The translations under genes and the position numbers were made by a program. A DNA stretch of 64,000 nucleotides from Verrucosispora sp. WMMD573 (GTDB lineage: Bacteria; Actinomycetota; Actinomycetes; Mycobacteriales; Micromonosporaceae), in NCBI RefSeq assembly GCF_027497175.1, contig NZ_CP114901.1, forward strand, positions 4,092,001-4,156,000, given 5' to 3'. The number at the start of each line of letters is the position of its first letter. The first letter of the stretch is position 1. A model generated the notes under the pieces. The model was given only the letters and a program-made list of their open reading frames with translations, was not told where the DNA came from and searched no databases. Of the stretch, positions 26,105 to 34,771 are shown in pieces.

Positions 26105-27099
26105 CCTCGACCAACCCGACCCTGGACCTCGCCGGCGGCGCATCCGCGCCGCCGGCGGGACCTCGGCCTGCCCGGCGCTCGTCCGCTCGGGCCGCCGAGA
26201 CCCGACGCAAGTGGTACGAGATCATCGGGCTCACGACACCAGCCGTGATCGTCTACGTGATGTTCGTGCTGGTCCCGATGGGCTTCGCCTTCTACTACAG
26301 CCTGTTCCGTTGGCGTGGCGTCGGACCGCCCACCGACTATGTCGGCTTCGACAACTACGTCCTGGCCTTCCAGGACCCGATCTTCATCGACGCGCTGCGC
26401 AACAACGCGATCATCGTGTTCGGGTCACTGTTGATCCAGGGACCCATCGCGCTGGGCGTTGCCCTGCTGCTCAACCGCAACTTCCGCGGCCGTACGCTGT
26501 TCCGCCTGCTGGCGTTCGTGCCGTACGTGCTCGCCGAGGTCACCGTCGGCATCATGTGGAAGCTGCTGCTGTCCGACGCCGGCACGGTGAACGCGACGCT
26601 GGAGTCGCTGGGGCTGGGCAGCCTCGTGCAGGCGTGGCTCGCCGATCTCGATATCGTTATCTGGACGATGCTGGCCGTCCTGACCTGGAAGTACGTCGGT
26701 TTCGCCATCATCCTTCTGCTGGCCGGTCTGTCGAATGTGCCGCAGGAGCTGAACGAGGCCGCCGCCATCGACGGCGCGAGCTGGTGGCAGATCCAGCGGC
26801 ACGTGACGCTGCCGCTGTTGGGGCCCACGATCCGGATCTGGATGTTCCTTTCCATGATCGGCTCGTTGCAGGTCTTCGACGTGATCTGGGTGACCTCCGT
26901 GCCCGCGGTGCGGTCGCTGGGCGCGTCGGCCACCATGGCGACGTACATGGTGGACAACGGGTTCTTCGCCCGCCTGTGGGGCTACGGCAACGCGGTGGCG
27001 GTCATCCTGTTCGCCATCTCGTTCGTCGCGGCGGTGCTGTTCCAGCGTTTCCTCCTGCGTCGTGACATCGAGGGCGCCATCACCAGAAGGGCAAACTGA
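26101..27099 (+). CDS. ABC sugar importer permease (MalF/UgpA type)
   Basis: A 332-residue permease with about six spans, the first being TTPAVIVYVMFVLVPMGFAFYY. EAA loop: ELNEAAAIDGASWWQIQRHVTLPLLGP. The GTG start overlaps the binding-protein stop by 4 nt (GTGA). The first 35 residues are polar and Arg/Ala/Pro-rich. Confidence 0.93.
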   Translation: MTSTNPTLDLAGGASAPPAGPRPARRSSARAAETRRKWYEIIGLTTPAVIVYVMFVLVPMGFAFYYSLFRWRGVGPPTDYVGFDNYVLAFQDPIFIDALRNNAIIVFGSLLIQGPIALGVALLLNRNFRGRTLFRLLAFVPYVLAEVTVGIMWKLLLSDAGTVNATLESLGLGSLVQAWLADLDIVIWTMLAVLTWKYVGFAIILLLAGLSNVPQELNEAAAIDGASWWQIQRHVTLPLLGPTIRIWMFLSMIGSLQVFDVIWVTSVPAVRSLGASATMATYMVDNGFFARLWGYGNAVAVILFAISFVAAVLFQRFLLRRDIEGAITRRAN

Positions 27100-27101
27100 T
27101 C

Positions 27102-27962
27102 GTGGCCGCGAACGCCGTTCTATCGCCAACCGCCAAGCGCCGTCCGGTGTCGTGGGGCAACCCGCTCACCTACGCGCTGGCGCTCGCGGTCGCCGCCGTG
27201 TCGATCACTCCGGTGGTGTACGTGATCATCGGCGGCTTCCGCACCACGCCGCAGATCGTGGCGGATCCGGCCGGACTGCCCGACCCGTGGGTCTGGGACA
27301 ACTACTCCCGGGTGCTGACCCAGAGCGACTTCTGGCGGCAGGTCTTCAACAGCGCCGTGGTGTCCCTGGGCACCACGATCGGCGTCGTCGTGCTGGGGGT
27401 CTGTGCCGCGTTCGTACTGGCCCGCTACACCTTCCGCGGCCGTGAGGTGCTCTACACCTTCTTCACCCTCGGTCTGCTGTTCCCGGCCGGAGCGGCGATC
27501 CTGCCGCTCTACCTCATGCTGCGTGACCTCAACCTGATCAACTCGTACTACGCGGTGATCCTGCCGCAGGTGGCCTTCGCGCTGCCGCTGACGATCGTGA
27601 TCCTGCGACCGTTCCTCACCGCCATTCCCCGCGAGCTGGAGGACGCGGCGGCCATCGACGGCACCGGTCGGCTCGGCTTCCTCTGGCGCATCCTGCTGCC
27701 CCTGTCGCGGCCCGCGCTGGTCACCGTCGGTATTCTCGCATTCGTCACCAGCTGGAACGCGTTCCTGCTGCCGCTGCTCGTGCTCGGTGACGCGAGCCTG
27801 CACACCCTGCCGCTGGGCGTGCAGAACTTCTCCAGCCAGTACACCTCCGACACGGCTGGCATCCTCGCCTTCACCTCGCTGGCGATGTTGCCGGCGCTCA
27901 TTTTCTTCACGTTCGCCGAGAAGCAGATCGTCGGTGGCCTCCAGGGCGCGGTCAAGGGCTGA
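27102..27962 (+). CDS. ABC sugar importer permease (MalG/UgpE type)
   Basis: A 286-residue permease partner starting at GTG 27102, two bases after the previous stop. Six spans; EAA loop ELEDAAAIDGTGRLGFLWRILLPL. As with the first importer, no ATPase gene accompanies it. Confidence 0.93.
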   Translation: MAANAVLSPTAKRRPVSWGNPLTYALALAVAAVSITPVVYVIIGGFRTTPQIVADPAGLPDPWVWDNYSRVLTQSDFWRQVFNSAVVSLGTTIGVVVLGVCAAFVLARYTFRGREVLYTFFTLGLLFPAGAAILPLYLMLRDLNLINSYYAVILPQVAFALPLTIVILRPFLTAIPRELEDAAAIDGTGRLGFLWRILLPLSRPALVTVGILAFVTSWNAFLLPLLVLGDASLHTLPLGVQNFSSQYTSDTAGILAFTSLAMLPALIFFTFAEKQIVGGLQGAVKG

Positions 27963-27997
27963 GCGGCAGCGGCACGAACACAAAGGGGTAACACAGC

Positions 27998-30334
27998 ATG
28001 ACTGAGGTCCGCGAGGTCGTGGGCGGGCCGGCACCGGTGCCGGCCCAGACAGGATCGGGCCACGGCCGGCCCGACCGGTACGGGTCCGATGGCGAGACGC
28101 GTGTGCGTGAACTGCTCGGTCGGATGACGATCGAGGAGAAGATCGCGCAGCTCGTCGGCTTCTGGGAGAAGGCGGAGGGCGAGGCCGTCGCGCCGTTGCA
28201 GGGCGAGTTCAGCGACATCAGCCGACTCGAAGACTTCTCCCGACACGGGCTCGGTCACCTCACCCGCGCCTACGGCACCCGGCCGGTCGAGGCCGTGTCG
28301 CGGGCGTCATGGCTGTGGAAGTTCCAGTCCGACCTGGTGACGGGGACCAGGCTCGGCATCCCGGCGATCGTGCACGAGGAGTGCCTGACCGGGCTCTCGG
28401 CATGGAAGGCGGCCACCTTCCCCACCCCGCTGGCGTGGGGGGCCGCCTTCGACCCCGACCTGGTCACCGAGATGGCGGCGGCGATCGGGGCGTCGATGCG
28501 GGCGCTCGGCATCCACCAGGGGCTGTCGCCGGTGCTCGACGTGATCCGTGATCCCCGCTGGGGGCGGGTCGACGAGTGCATCGCCGAGGATCCCTACCTG
28601 GTCGGCACCCTCGGCACCTCGTACGTGCGCGGCCTGCAGTCGCAGGGCGTGCACGCCACGCTCAAACACTTCGTCGGCTACTCCGCCTCCCGCGCCGGGC
28701 GCAACTTCGCGCCGGTGCACGCCGGTCCGCGTGAACTCGCCGACGTGCTGCTCGTACCGTTCGAGATGGCGATCCTCGACGGCGACGCGCGTTCGGTGAT
28801 GCACTCCTACGCCGAGATCGACGGCGTGCCCGTGGCTGCCGATCCGACGCTGCTGACCGGGTTGCTCCGGGACCGGTGGGGCTTCGACGGCACGGTGGTG
28901 GCCGACTACTACGGTGTGGCGTTCCTGAACCTGCTGCACCAGGTCGCCGGTGACCACGCGGACGCGGCCGTGCAGGCGCTGACCGCCGGTGTCGACATCG
29001 AGTTGCCGACCGGCGACGCGTACCTGACCCTGGCGGACTCGGTGCGCGCCGGCCGGATCGAGGAGTCGGTGATCGACCAGGCGGTGCTGCGGGTGTTGCG
29101 GCAGAAGCTGGAACTCGGGCTGCTGGACGCCACCTTCGCCGACGAGCCCGCCCAGGTGGTCGACCTCGACTCGTCCGAGCACCGGGCGATCGCCCGCAGC
29201 CTCGCGGAGAAGTCGATAGTCCTGGTCGCCAACCAGGACACGCTGCCGTTGCCGGCGGGCCGGCGGATCGCGGTGATCGGGCCGAACGCCGACCGGCAGG
29301 GTGCCCTCTTCGGGTGCTATTCCTTCCTCAACCACGTGCTCGTGCAGCATCCTGACGTGGAGACCGGCATCGAGGTGCCGACGGTGCTCGACGCGCTACG
29401 CGCCGAGTTCGGTGCCGATCTGGTCACCTCGGCCCGTGGCTGCGAGGTCGACGACGACGACCGCTCCGGCTTCGACGCCGCCGTCGCCGCCGCCACCGCG
29501 GCAGACGTCGCCGTGCTGGTCGTCGGTGACCACGCGGGACTGTTCGGTCGCGGCACGGTCGGCGAGGGCTGCGACCGGGACGACCTGGAGCTACCCGGTG
29601 TGCAGCGGGACCTTGTCGAGGCCGTGCTGGCGACGGGTCGGCCCGTCGTGCTGGTGCTGCTCACCGGTCGGCCGTACGCGATCGACTGGGCACTGAGCCG
29701 CTGCGCGGCGGTGGTGCAGACGTTCTTCCCGGGCGAGGAGGGCGCCGGTGCGATCGCCGGTGTGCTCTCCGGGCGGGTCAACCCATCGGGGCGGCTGCCG
29801 GTCAGCCTGCCCAGGTCGGCGGGCGCGCAGCCGTACTCGTACCTGCACCCCACGCTCGGCGACGGCAACGAGGTGACCAGTCTGCTGACGACGCCCGCGG
29901 CGCCCTTCGGTCACGGCCTGTCCTACACGACGTTCGAGCACACGAACCTGACGGCACCGGCCACGGTGCCGACCGACGGGGCACTCACGGTGAGCGTACG
30001 TGTCACCAACACCGGTGCGGTGGCCGGCGACGACGTGGTGCAGCTCTACGGCCGAGACCTGGTGGCGTCGGTGACCCGACCGGTGGCACAGCTGCTCGGC
30101 TACCAGCGGGTGCACCTTGCGCCGGGCCAGTCGGTCACGGTCACGCTGACGGTGCCCACCACCCGGCTGGCCTTCTCCGACCGGACGCTCACCCGGGTGG
30201 TGGAGCCCGGTGCCGTCGACCTGTGGGTCGGCACCAGCGCACGCCGTGACGTGGTGGCGTCGACCACCCTGGTCGGCGACGTCGCACCGGTCACCAACGC
30301 CTCCGCCCGCTGGACGACCACCGAGCTCAGCTGA
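27998..30334 (+). CDS. Glycoside hydrolase family 3 beta-glycosidase (glucosidase/xylosidase-like), cytoplasmic
   Basis: A 778-residue enzyme without a signal peptide, so it should act inside the cell on imported oligosaccharides. The N-terminal TIM barrel includes DPRWGR, HATLKHFVGYSAS (substrate-binding Lys-His) and the nucleophile Asp in GTVVADYYGVAF. The second alpha/beta domain starts near SIVLVANQDTLPLP and holds VLVVGDHAG. A C-terminal fibronectin-III-like domain (VSVRVTNTGAVAGDDVVQLY) completes the usual three-domain layout. Substrate choice between beta-glucosides and beta-xylosides cannot be settled by eye. It is the last gene of the importer operon and is followed by a strong hairpin. 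Confidence 0.93.
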   Translation: MTEVREVVGGPAPVPAQTGSGHGRPDRYGSDGETRVRELLGRMTIEEKIAQLVGFWEKAEGEAVAPLQGEFSDISRLEDFSRHGLGHLTRAYGTRPVEAVSRASWLWKFQSDLVTGTRLGIPAIVHEECLTGLSAWKAATFPTPLAWGAAFDPDLVTEMAAAIGASMRALGIHQGLSPVLDVIRDPRWGRVDECIAEDPYLVGTLGTSYVRGLQSQGVHATLKHFVGYSASRAGRNFAPVHAGPRELADVLLVPFEMAILDGDARSVMHSYAEIDGVPVAADPTLLTGLLRDRWGFDGTVVADYYGVAFLNLLHQVAGDHADAAVQALTAGVDIELPTGDAYLTLADSVRAGRIEESVIDQAVLRVLRQKLELGLLDATFADEPAQVVDLDSSEHRAIARSLAEKSIVLVANQDTLPLPAGRRIAVIGPNADRQGALFGCYSFLNHVLVQHPDVETGIEVPTVLDALRAEFGADLVTSARGCEVDDDDRSGFDAAVAAATAADVAVLVVGDHAGLFGRGTVGEGCDRDDLELPGVQRDLVEAVLATGRPVVLVLLTGRPYAIDWALSRCAAVVQTFFPGEEGAGAIAGVLSGRVNPSGRLPVSLPRSAGAQPYSYLHPTLGDGNEVTSLLTTPAAPFGHGLSYTTFEHTNLTAPATVPTDGALTVSVRVTNTGAVAGDDVVQLYGRDLVASVTRPVAQLLGYQRVHLAPGQSVTVTLTVPTTRLAFSDRTLTRVVEPGAVDLWVGTSARRDVVASTTLVGDVAPVTNASARWTTTELS

Positions 30335-30379
30335 CGCCGTGACAGCCGGCGACCGTCGCGATGGTCGCGCCCGCACTAT

Positions 30380-30414
30380 CCGGGGCAGTTCCCGATCATC
30401 GGGAACTGCCCCGG
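30380..30414. terminator. Hairpin terminator between GH3 and YidC genes
   Basis: A perfect 15-bp stem (30380-30394 with 30400-30414) and a 5-nt loop, 46 nt after the GH3 stop and 20 nt after the leftward YidC stop. No T-tract, as is usual in actinomycetes. Placed between convergent genes, it can serve both strands. Confidence 0.85.
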
Positions 30415-30433
30415 CGCACATGCGGCGCACGAC

Positions 30434-31360
30434 TCAGGTGGCACGCCTCCGGCGGTGGTTGGTCGGCTTCGCCCCGACCTTCGGTGCGGCCGGGCGGCCA
30501 GGCTCGTCGTCGTCTCCGCCCGCGACGGCCTTCGACGCGTCGCCTCGCGGCCCCGGGCTGGTGGCGGAGCTGGCCGGTAACGGATATCGGCGCAGCGTCC
30601 AGGTCTGCTGGCCGAGCGAGAAGAGGTTCGTGGTCACCCAGTAGATGATCACACCGATCGGGAAGATCAGTCCGGAGACGAGCAGCGAGGCGGGGATGCC
30701 GTAGAGCATCAGCCGCTGCACCAGCCGCTGCTGCGGACCCGTGGCCCAGCCGCTGCGCAGGATCAGTTGACGGCTGGACAGGTAGGTCGTGGCGATCATC
30801 GTCGCGATCAGCACGGCGGCCACGATCCTGACCGTCGTGCCGTCCGCGCCGAGCAGGGCCAGTTCCTGCCCGGTCGAACCGAAGGTACCCGCGATCGGCG
30901 CGCCGAACAGCGTGGCCGACGAGGCGCTGTCGAACTGGGTGACCGACCAGCCGTACAAGGTCTTGAGGTGTTCCGGCATCGACGGTTTGAGGTGACGCAA
31001 CACGTGCAGCAGGCCGAGGAACACCGGGATCTGCACCACCATCGGCAGGCAGCCCATCAGCGGGTTGGCCTTCTCCACCCGGTACAGCTCGACGAGCTCT
31101 TTCTGCAGGGTCTCCCGGTCGTCGCGGTGCCGGGCCTGGAGTTCGGCGATCCTCGGCTGCAACGCCTGCACCGCCCGCTGCGACCGGATCTGCTTGACGA
31201 AGACCGGGAACAGGATGATCCGGACGGTGAGCACCAGGAAGACGATGCCCAGCACCCAGGACCAGTCGGTGCCCAGCCCGGAGGCGTCGCCGAGCAGCCG
31301 CTGCCAGGTGGTGTGCCAGAACAACAGGATCTCGGAAATGGCGCGGTAGATCATGGACAT
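30434..31360 (-). CDS. YidC/Oxa1-family membrane protein insertase (second, non-canonical copy)
   Basis: A 308-residue inner-membrane insertase. Spans include WSWVLGIVFLVLTVRIILFPVFV; the family motif region NPLMGCLPMVVQIPVFLGLLHVLRHL and the C-terminal ASLLVSGLIFPIGVIIYWVTTNLFSLGQQ are clear. The charged Gly/Pro/Arg tail is typical. It is not in the rpmH-rnpA-yidC context of the housekeeping copy, so it is likely a paralogue. A small membrane protein lies upstream on the same strand, an arrangement I associate with actinomycete DUF6412 genes. Confidence 0.92.
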   Translation of the reverse strand: MSMIYRAISEILLFWHTTWQRLLGDASGLGTDWSWVLGIVFLVLTVRIILFPVFVKQIRSQRAVQALQPRIAELQARHRDDRETLQKELVELYRVEKANPLMGCLPMVVQIPVFLGLLHVLRHLKPSMPEHLKTLYGWSVTQFDSASSATLFGAPIAGTFGSTGQELALLGADGTTVRIVAAVLIATMIATTYLSSRQLILRSGWATGPQQRLVQRLMLYGIPASLLVSGLIFPIGVIIYWVTTNLFSLGQQTWTLRRYPLPASSATSPGPRGDASKAVAGGDDDEPGRPAAPKVGAKPTNHRRRRAT

Positions 31361-31455
31361 GAAGAACCCCTCGAAACGCGACTACGGCTGATGTGCGCAG
31401 GAACGGTCACCAGCGGTCGCCGAGGAGCGGCAGAGGTGGGTGAGTGAAGAGACGC

Positions 31456-31740
31456 TCAGGCGACCGCGAGGGTCGCGGCGGTGGGGGCTCTGGGCCGGGC
31501 CCGGCCGGCAGCGTCCGGATCGCGGTGACGGGGTACGCCGGTACGGCCCGAGCGCTCCCGCAGCATCCGACGAGTAATCCGCAGGTCGGGATCGGCCACC
31601 GCCCCGGCGAGCAGAACCCCGGCAGCGAGCACGGCGGCCAGCAGCACGCCGGTCACCGCCGCCGTGCCGGAGAACATGCTGGTGGCACCGACGTCGGCCA
31701 GCACGCCGACGAGGTACCAGAGCAGGCCGAGCCCGATCAC
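31456..31740 (-). CDS. Small membrane protein, DUF6412-like
   Basis: A 94-residue protein with one or two membrane spans (GLGLLWYLVGVLADVGATSMF; VTGVLLAAVLAAGVLLAGAV) and a basic C-terminus containing RITRRMLRERSGR. It precedes the YidC paralogue by 95 nt on the same strand, which is the usual place of DUF6412 proteins in actinomycetes. Possibly a partner or client of that insertase. Assignment is from context and general shape. Confidence 0.6.
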   Translation of the reverse strand: MIGLGLLWYLVGVLADVGATSMFSGTAAVTGVLLAAVLAAGVLLAGAVADPDLRITRRMLRERSGRTGVPRHRDPDAAGRARPRAPTAATLAVA

Positions 31741-31819
31741 AGGGCAACCATATCCGGCGCAAGCAATCGGCGCTGTCTGCCGTCAACCGTATGTCGAACG
31801 TGCGCACCCGCCGTCGCCG

Positions 31820-31893
31820 CAGCAACATCAGGGTTGTTGCGGTGTCCGGCCGGCAGGAGGCGACAACTACCGGGTTGTTGCGGTGTCCGGCCC
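31820..31893. repeat. Tandem pair of hairpin-forming repeats
   Basis: Two copies of gggttgttgcggtgtccggc (31831-31850 and 31872-31891), 41 bp apart. Each is preceded by a partly complementary CAAC-containing segment (gcaacatc; gacaactac), so each copy can fold into a short hairpin. They occupy the 262-bp gap between the DUF6412-like gene and the last injection-system gene, upstream of the former and downstream of the latter. Confidence 0.65.
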
Positions 31894-32002
31894 GCGGGAG
31901 GGTGCCACGGCCGCCGAAGCGGCAGCGGCAGCCGCCCACCGGTGTCTCCACGCAGACCAGCGGTCCCGACTGACGGCACAGCCCATTCCTTCAGGCCGGC
32001 CC

Positions 32003-32773
32003 TCAGCCGTGCGGGTCCGGCTCGGCGCGCAGGGCGGCTGTGGCCCGCACCGCCTTGACGATCGCCGGGATCGCTCCGATCAGCAGCACCAGCGCCCAGA
32101 CGATCGCGATGATCGCGAAGACGACGGCGCCCACGGAGTCGAGGATGCTCACCAGGATCACCGGCACCAGGTGGTGCAGGAACTCCAGCAGCACCGTGCA
32201 GAGCAGGCTGGTCAGGATCAGCAGAACCAGACCCTTGTTCTGCAGGAACTTCGGTTGGGCCAGGATCAGCAACCCGGCCCAGGCGAGCTTGAGCAGCAGC
32301 GCCAGCCCGAGCAGCACCGCCGCGTCACCGACCGGGAAGAAACCCCACAACGCCAGGTACGCCAGCGTGCCGAACGGCGGCGCCAGGAACAACGACACCA
32401 TGATCATCAGCTCGATGAACGCGAGCACCAGTGCCAGCAGGGCCACGAGGATCAGGACGATGGAGAAGATCAGGGTGGCGACGCCCTGGATCCGGCCGTG
32501 CAGCCGGTCCGGCAGCACCAGACCCAGGCAGAACAGCCCGGTCGTCCAGAGCGCCGCCGCGTCGACCAGCGCCAGATAGCCCGTACCACGGCCGGACGGC
32601 TCGCTGACATCCCGGACGTCGCCGACCTCCACCCCGAGGTCGGCGGCGCTGCCGGCCAACTCCGCGCCGGCGTCACCGCCGCCCAGCAACAGCCCGGCAC
32701 CCACCTCCAGGCCGACCGCCAGCACCAGCGCCAGCATCGCCAGCAGCAGGAACGGCTTGCGCAGCGCACCCAT
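32003..32773 (-). CDS. Polytopic membrane protein at the end of the injection-system cluster
   Basis: About 256 residues from ATG 32773 (MGALRKPFLLLAML), with roughly six to seven membrane spans, including a long Leu/Ile/Val-rich segment (LIFSIVLILVALLALVLAFIELMIMVSLF). No catalytic motif is visible. It follows the preceding small membrane protein by 14 nt and is the last gene of the long leftward run encoding the contractile injection system, so a membrane role for that system is suggested by linkage only. Function unknown. Confidence 0.7.
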   Translation of the reverse strand: MGALRKPFLLLAMLALVLAVGLEVGAGLLLGGGDAGAELAGSAADLGVEVGDVRDVSEPSGRGTGYLALVDAAALWTTGLFCLGLVLPDRLHGRIQGVATLIFSIVLILVALLALVLAFIELMIMVSLFLAPPFGTLAYLALWGFFPVGDAAVLLGLALLLKLAWAGLLILAQPKFLQNKGLVLLILTSLLCTVLLEFLHHLVPVILVSILDSVGAVVFAIIAIVWALVLLIGAIPAIVKAVRATAALRAEPDPHG

Positions 32774-32787
32774 GCCGACCTCCCGCC

Positions 32788-33243
32788 TCAGTCCCGCGCG
32801 ATCGTGACGAGGCACCCGGGCGGACAACTCAGCAGCACCGTGGTGGCCCGGTCGACGGCGACGCGGGCCACGGCGCCGCTGCCGTCGTCGGCGGGCGCCG
32901 CCTCGTCGGTGACCGTGAAGTCGGCGTCGCCCGGGGCCGTGGCCGTTACAACGAACGCCTGTGGACCGCGCAGGATCAGGGTGCGCAGCCCGCCCGGATC
33001 GGCGATGCGCAACTCGCAGCGGCCGTCGACCACCAACCGCCCGGTGGCGTCGGCGCAGTCCGCGTCCACCCCGGCCGGATCGACGGCGCTCCGCCCACCT
33101 CCGGCCCGGCCCAGCAGGTCGACAAGTGGATGCCGGGCTGCCGGATCACCCCGGTCGCCGCTACCCGCGCCCACCGCCACCGCGAACAGCAGCACCAGCA
33201 GTACGCCCAGCGCCGCCAGCAACGCCTTCTGCTGCCCGCTCAT
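32788..33243 (-). CDS. Single-span exported protein of the injection-system cluster
   Basis: A 151-residue protein with an N-terminal membrane anchor ([21 protein letters not shown]) and an outside domain that contains four cysteines ([23 protein letters not shown]), probably two disulphides. Strand-rich; not recognised. Its ATG overlaps the stop of the CisA-like gene by 4 nt, so it is translated with it. Confidence 0.7.
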   Translation of the reverse strand: MSGQQKALLAALGVLLVLLFAVAVGAGSGDRGDPAARHPLVDLLGRAGGGRSAVDPAGVDADCADATGRLVVDGRCELRIADPGGLRTLILRGPQAFVVTATAPGDADFTVTDEAAPADDGSGAVARVAVDRATTVLLSCPPGCLVTIARD

Positions 33244-34169
33244 GTCGACACTTCGCTTCGCTGCGCGACCTCGGTGAACCGAAGTAGGTCGATGCCGGCG
33301 AAGTAGCGGTCAGTGCTCTGCGTCTTGCCGATCACGACCAGGGTGATCTCGTGGGTTCCGGGGCCGAGCCGCACCCGGGCCACGTCGACCCAGTCGGTGA
33401 TCTGCACCTTCGGGGTGAACCCGAGGAACGGGGCGCCGACCTGCCGGCCGTCGATCAGGAAGAGCGTGTTGGCGTAGTCGGACGCAGTGGTCAGCACGGC
33501 GGAGAACTGCCAGGTCGCCTCGGCGGGCAGCGCCACCGTCACGGTCACCCGGTCGTTCACCGCCCGGCCGAGGAAGAACAGCTGAGCGTCCTGCGACCAG
33601 GTCACCTCGCAGCAGTTCTGCTGCACCTGGACGTTGGCACCGGAACCCGCCGGCGACTCGACCCGGGCCCCGGTCACCAGGGTCTCCGCCTCGACGGTCA
33701 CCACCTGCGCCTGCGGTGGCGGCTCGTCGTCGCGGGCCACCAGGAACACCACCACCGCCGAGACCACCAGCACCAACGCCGCCGCCGCGGCGATCCAGGG
33801 CCAGGGCGTACGCTTCGGTGGCGCCACCGCGCGTACCTCGTAGGTCACCCGGCCGCTGGAGCGGGAACTCTCCTCCGGCGCCGTGTTCGCCGAGTACGCG
33901 AACCCGGTCATGTCGTAGCGTCGGGGCGGCGTGCCCGCCGGCACGGCCAGCCGGACCAGGAACGACACCGAGCCCTGGCCCGGAACCACCCGTTGGGGCT
34001 CGGTGACGGTGAACCACGAGCGTTGGGTGCCCTCGCCGGGCGCCACGTCGAACACCACGGTGTCCGGTGCGACGCCCGGGTTGGAGACGGTGAAGGTCAG
34101 CTCACCGGCGTTGCGGGCGTCCAGGGTGAACTGCTCGGCGGCGGCGACGACGGTCCATTCGGTGGTCAT
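33240..34169 (-). CDS. CisA-like membrane protein: cytoplasmic Ig-like domain, one span, external carbohydrate-binding-like domain
   Basis: A 309-residue bitopic protein without a signal peptide. Residues 1-112 form an Ig-like domain ([37 protein letters not shown]). A proline-rich hinge and one span follow ([23 protein letters not shown], about 120-145). The C-terminal domain (about 155-305) starts [12 protein letters not shown] and ends [12 protein letters not shown], resembling family 6/35 carbohydrate-binding modules, with an NCCEV pair. A similar split layout is described for CisA, the membrane protein that works with the Streptomyces contractile injection system. It overlaps the tail protein I gene by 4 nt. 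The CisA comparison is from memory of architecture, not from alignment. Confidence 0.7.
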   Translation of the reverse strand: MTTEWTVVAAAEQFTLDARNAGELTFTVSNPGVAPDTVVFDVAPGEGTQRSWFTVTEPQRVVPGQGSVSFLVRLAVPAGTPPRRYDMTGFAYSANTAPEESSRSSGRVTYEVRAVAPPKRTPWPWIAAAAALVLVVSAVVVFLVARDDEPPPQAQVVTVEAETLVTGARVESPAGSGANVQVQQNCCEVTWSQDAQLFFLGRAVNDRVTVTVALPAEATWQFSAVLTTASDYANTLFLIDGRQVGAPFLGFTPKVQITDWVDVARVRLGPGTHEITLVVIGKTQSTDRYFAGIDLLRFTEVAQRSEVST

Positions 34170-34771
34170 GACGGCTCCTCGACGGCGGAAACGGGGGAGA
34201 CGGGAGCTGGCGGGTCGACGGCCGGCGACGGCACGCTGGCCCGGCCGACCGCCCGCTCCGACGGGGTGTCACCGACCGTGATCTCGGCGGTGACGGCGGC
34301 CGGCTTCTCGGCGGCCACGATCCGGTCGACCAGGGCCAGCTGGTCGGCGGCGTCGGTGGGCACCCGCACGACCAGGTGAAACGGCCGCTCGGCCGGCTCG
34401 TCGAGGACGAACCCGTTGACCCCGGTGGCCAGCTCCAGGGCGGTACGCAGACCGTCCGGTGTGCCCCGCCAGGCGGCCAGCGCGGCGCCGTGCGCCACCA
34501 CGTCGCGTAGCCGGTTGAGGGGCAGCGGCAGGGGAACGTCCCGTCGGGGCGCGGTGACCAGGTGGTCCATCGCCACCCAGCGGGCCAGGTACGCCACCAT
34601 CGGCGCGGGCGCCCGGTACGGCCCGAAGAGCGCGTCGACCTCGGCCAGTACCGCCTCGTCCGGGGCGTGCAACGCCTCCATCACGTCCAGCAGCGCCCAC
34701 AGCACGCTGCCCGGCCCGGCCGCCCGTTGGTAGGCCGCGGGCAGCAGCCGCTCAATTGCCGCTCGTCGCAT
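34166..34771 (-). CDS. Tail protein I-like baseplate wedge protein of contractile injection system
   Basis: A 201-residue protein matching the P2 gpI/tail protein I group: N-terminal [48 protein letters not shown], then LARWVAMD and [16 protein letters not shown]. The last 35 residues are Pro/Ser/Val-rich. In phage tails and injection systems this protein links the baseplate wedge to the spike hub. Its start lies 20 nt inside the upstream baseplate J gene, in keeping with the usual J-I order. Confidence 0.8.
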   Translation of the reverse strand: MRRAAIERLLPAAYQRAAGPGSVLWALLDVMEALHAPDEAVLAEVDALFGPYRAPAPMVAYLARWVAMDHLVTAPRRDVPLPLPLNRLRDVVAHGAALAAWRGTPDGLRTALELATGVNGFVLDEPAERPFHLVVRVPTDAADQLALVDRIVAAEKPAAVTAEITVGDTPSERAVGRASVPSPAVDPPAPVSPVSAVEEPS

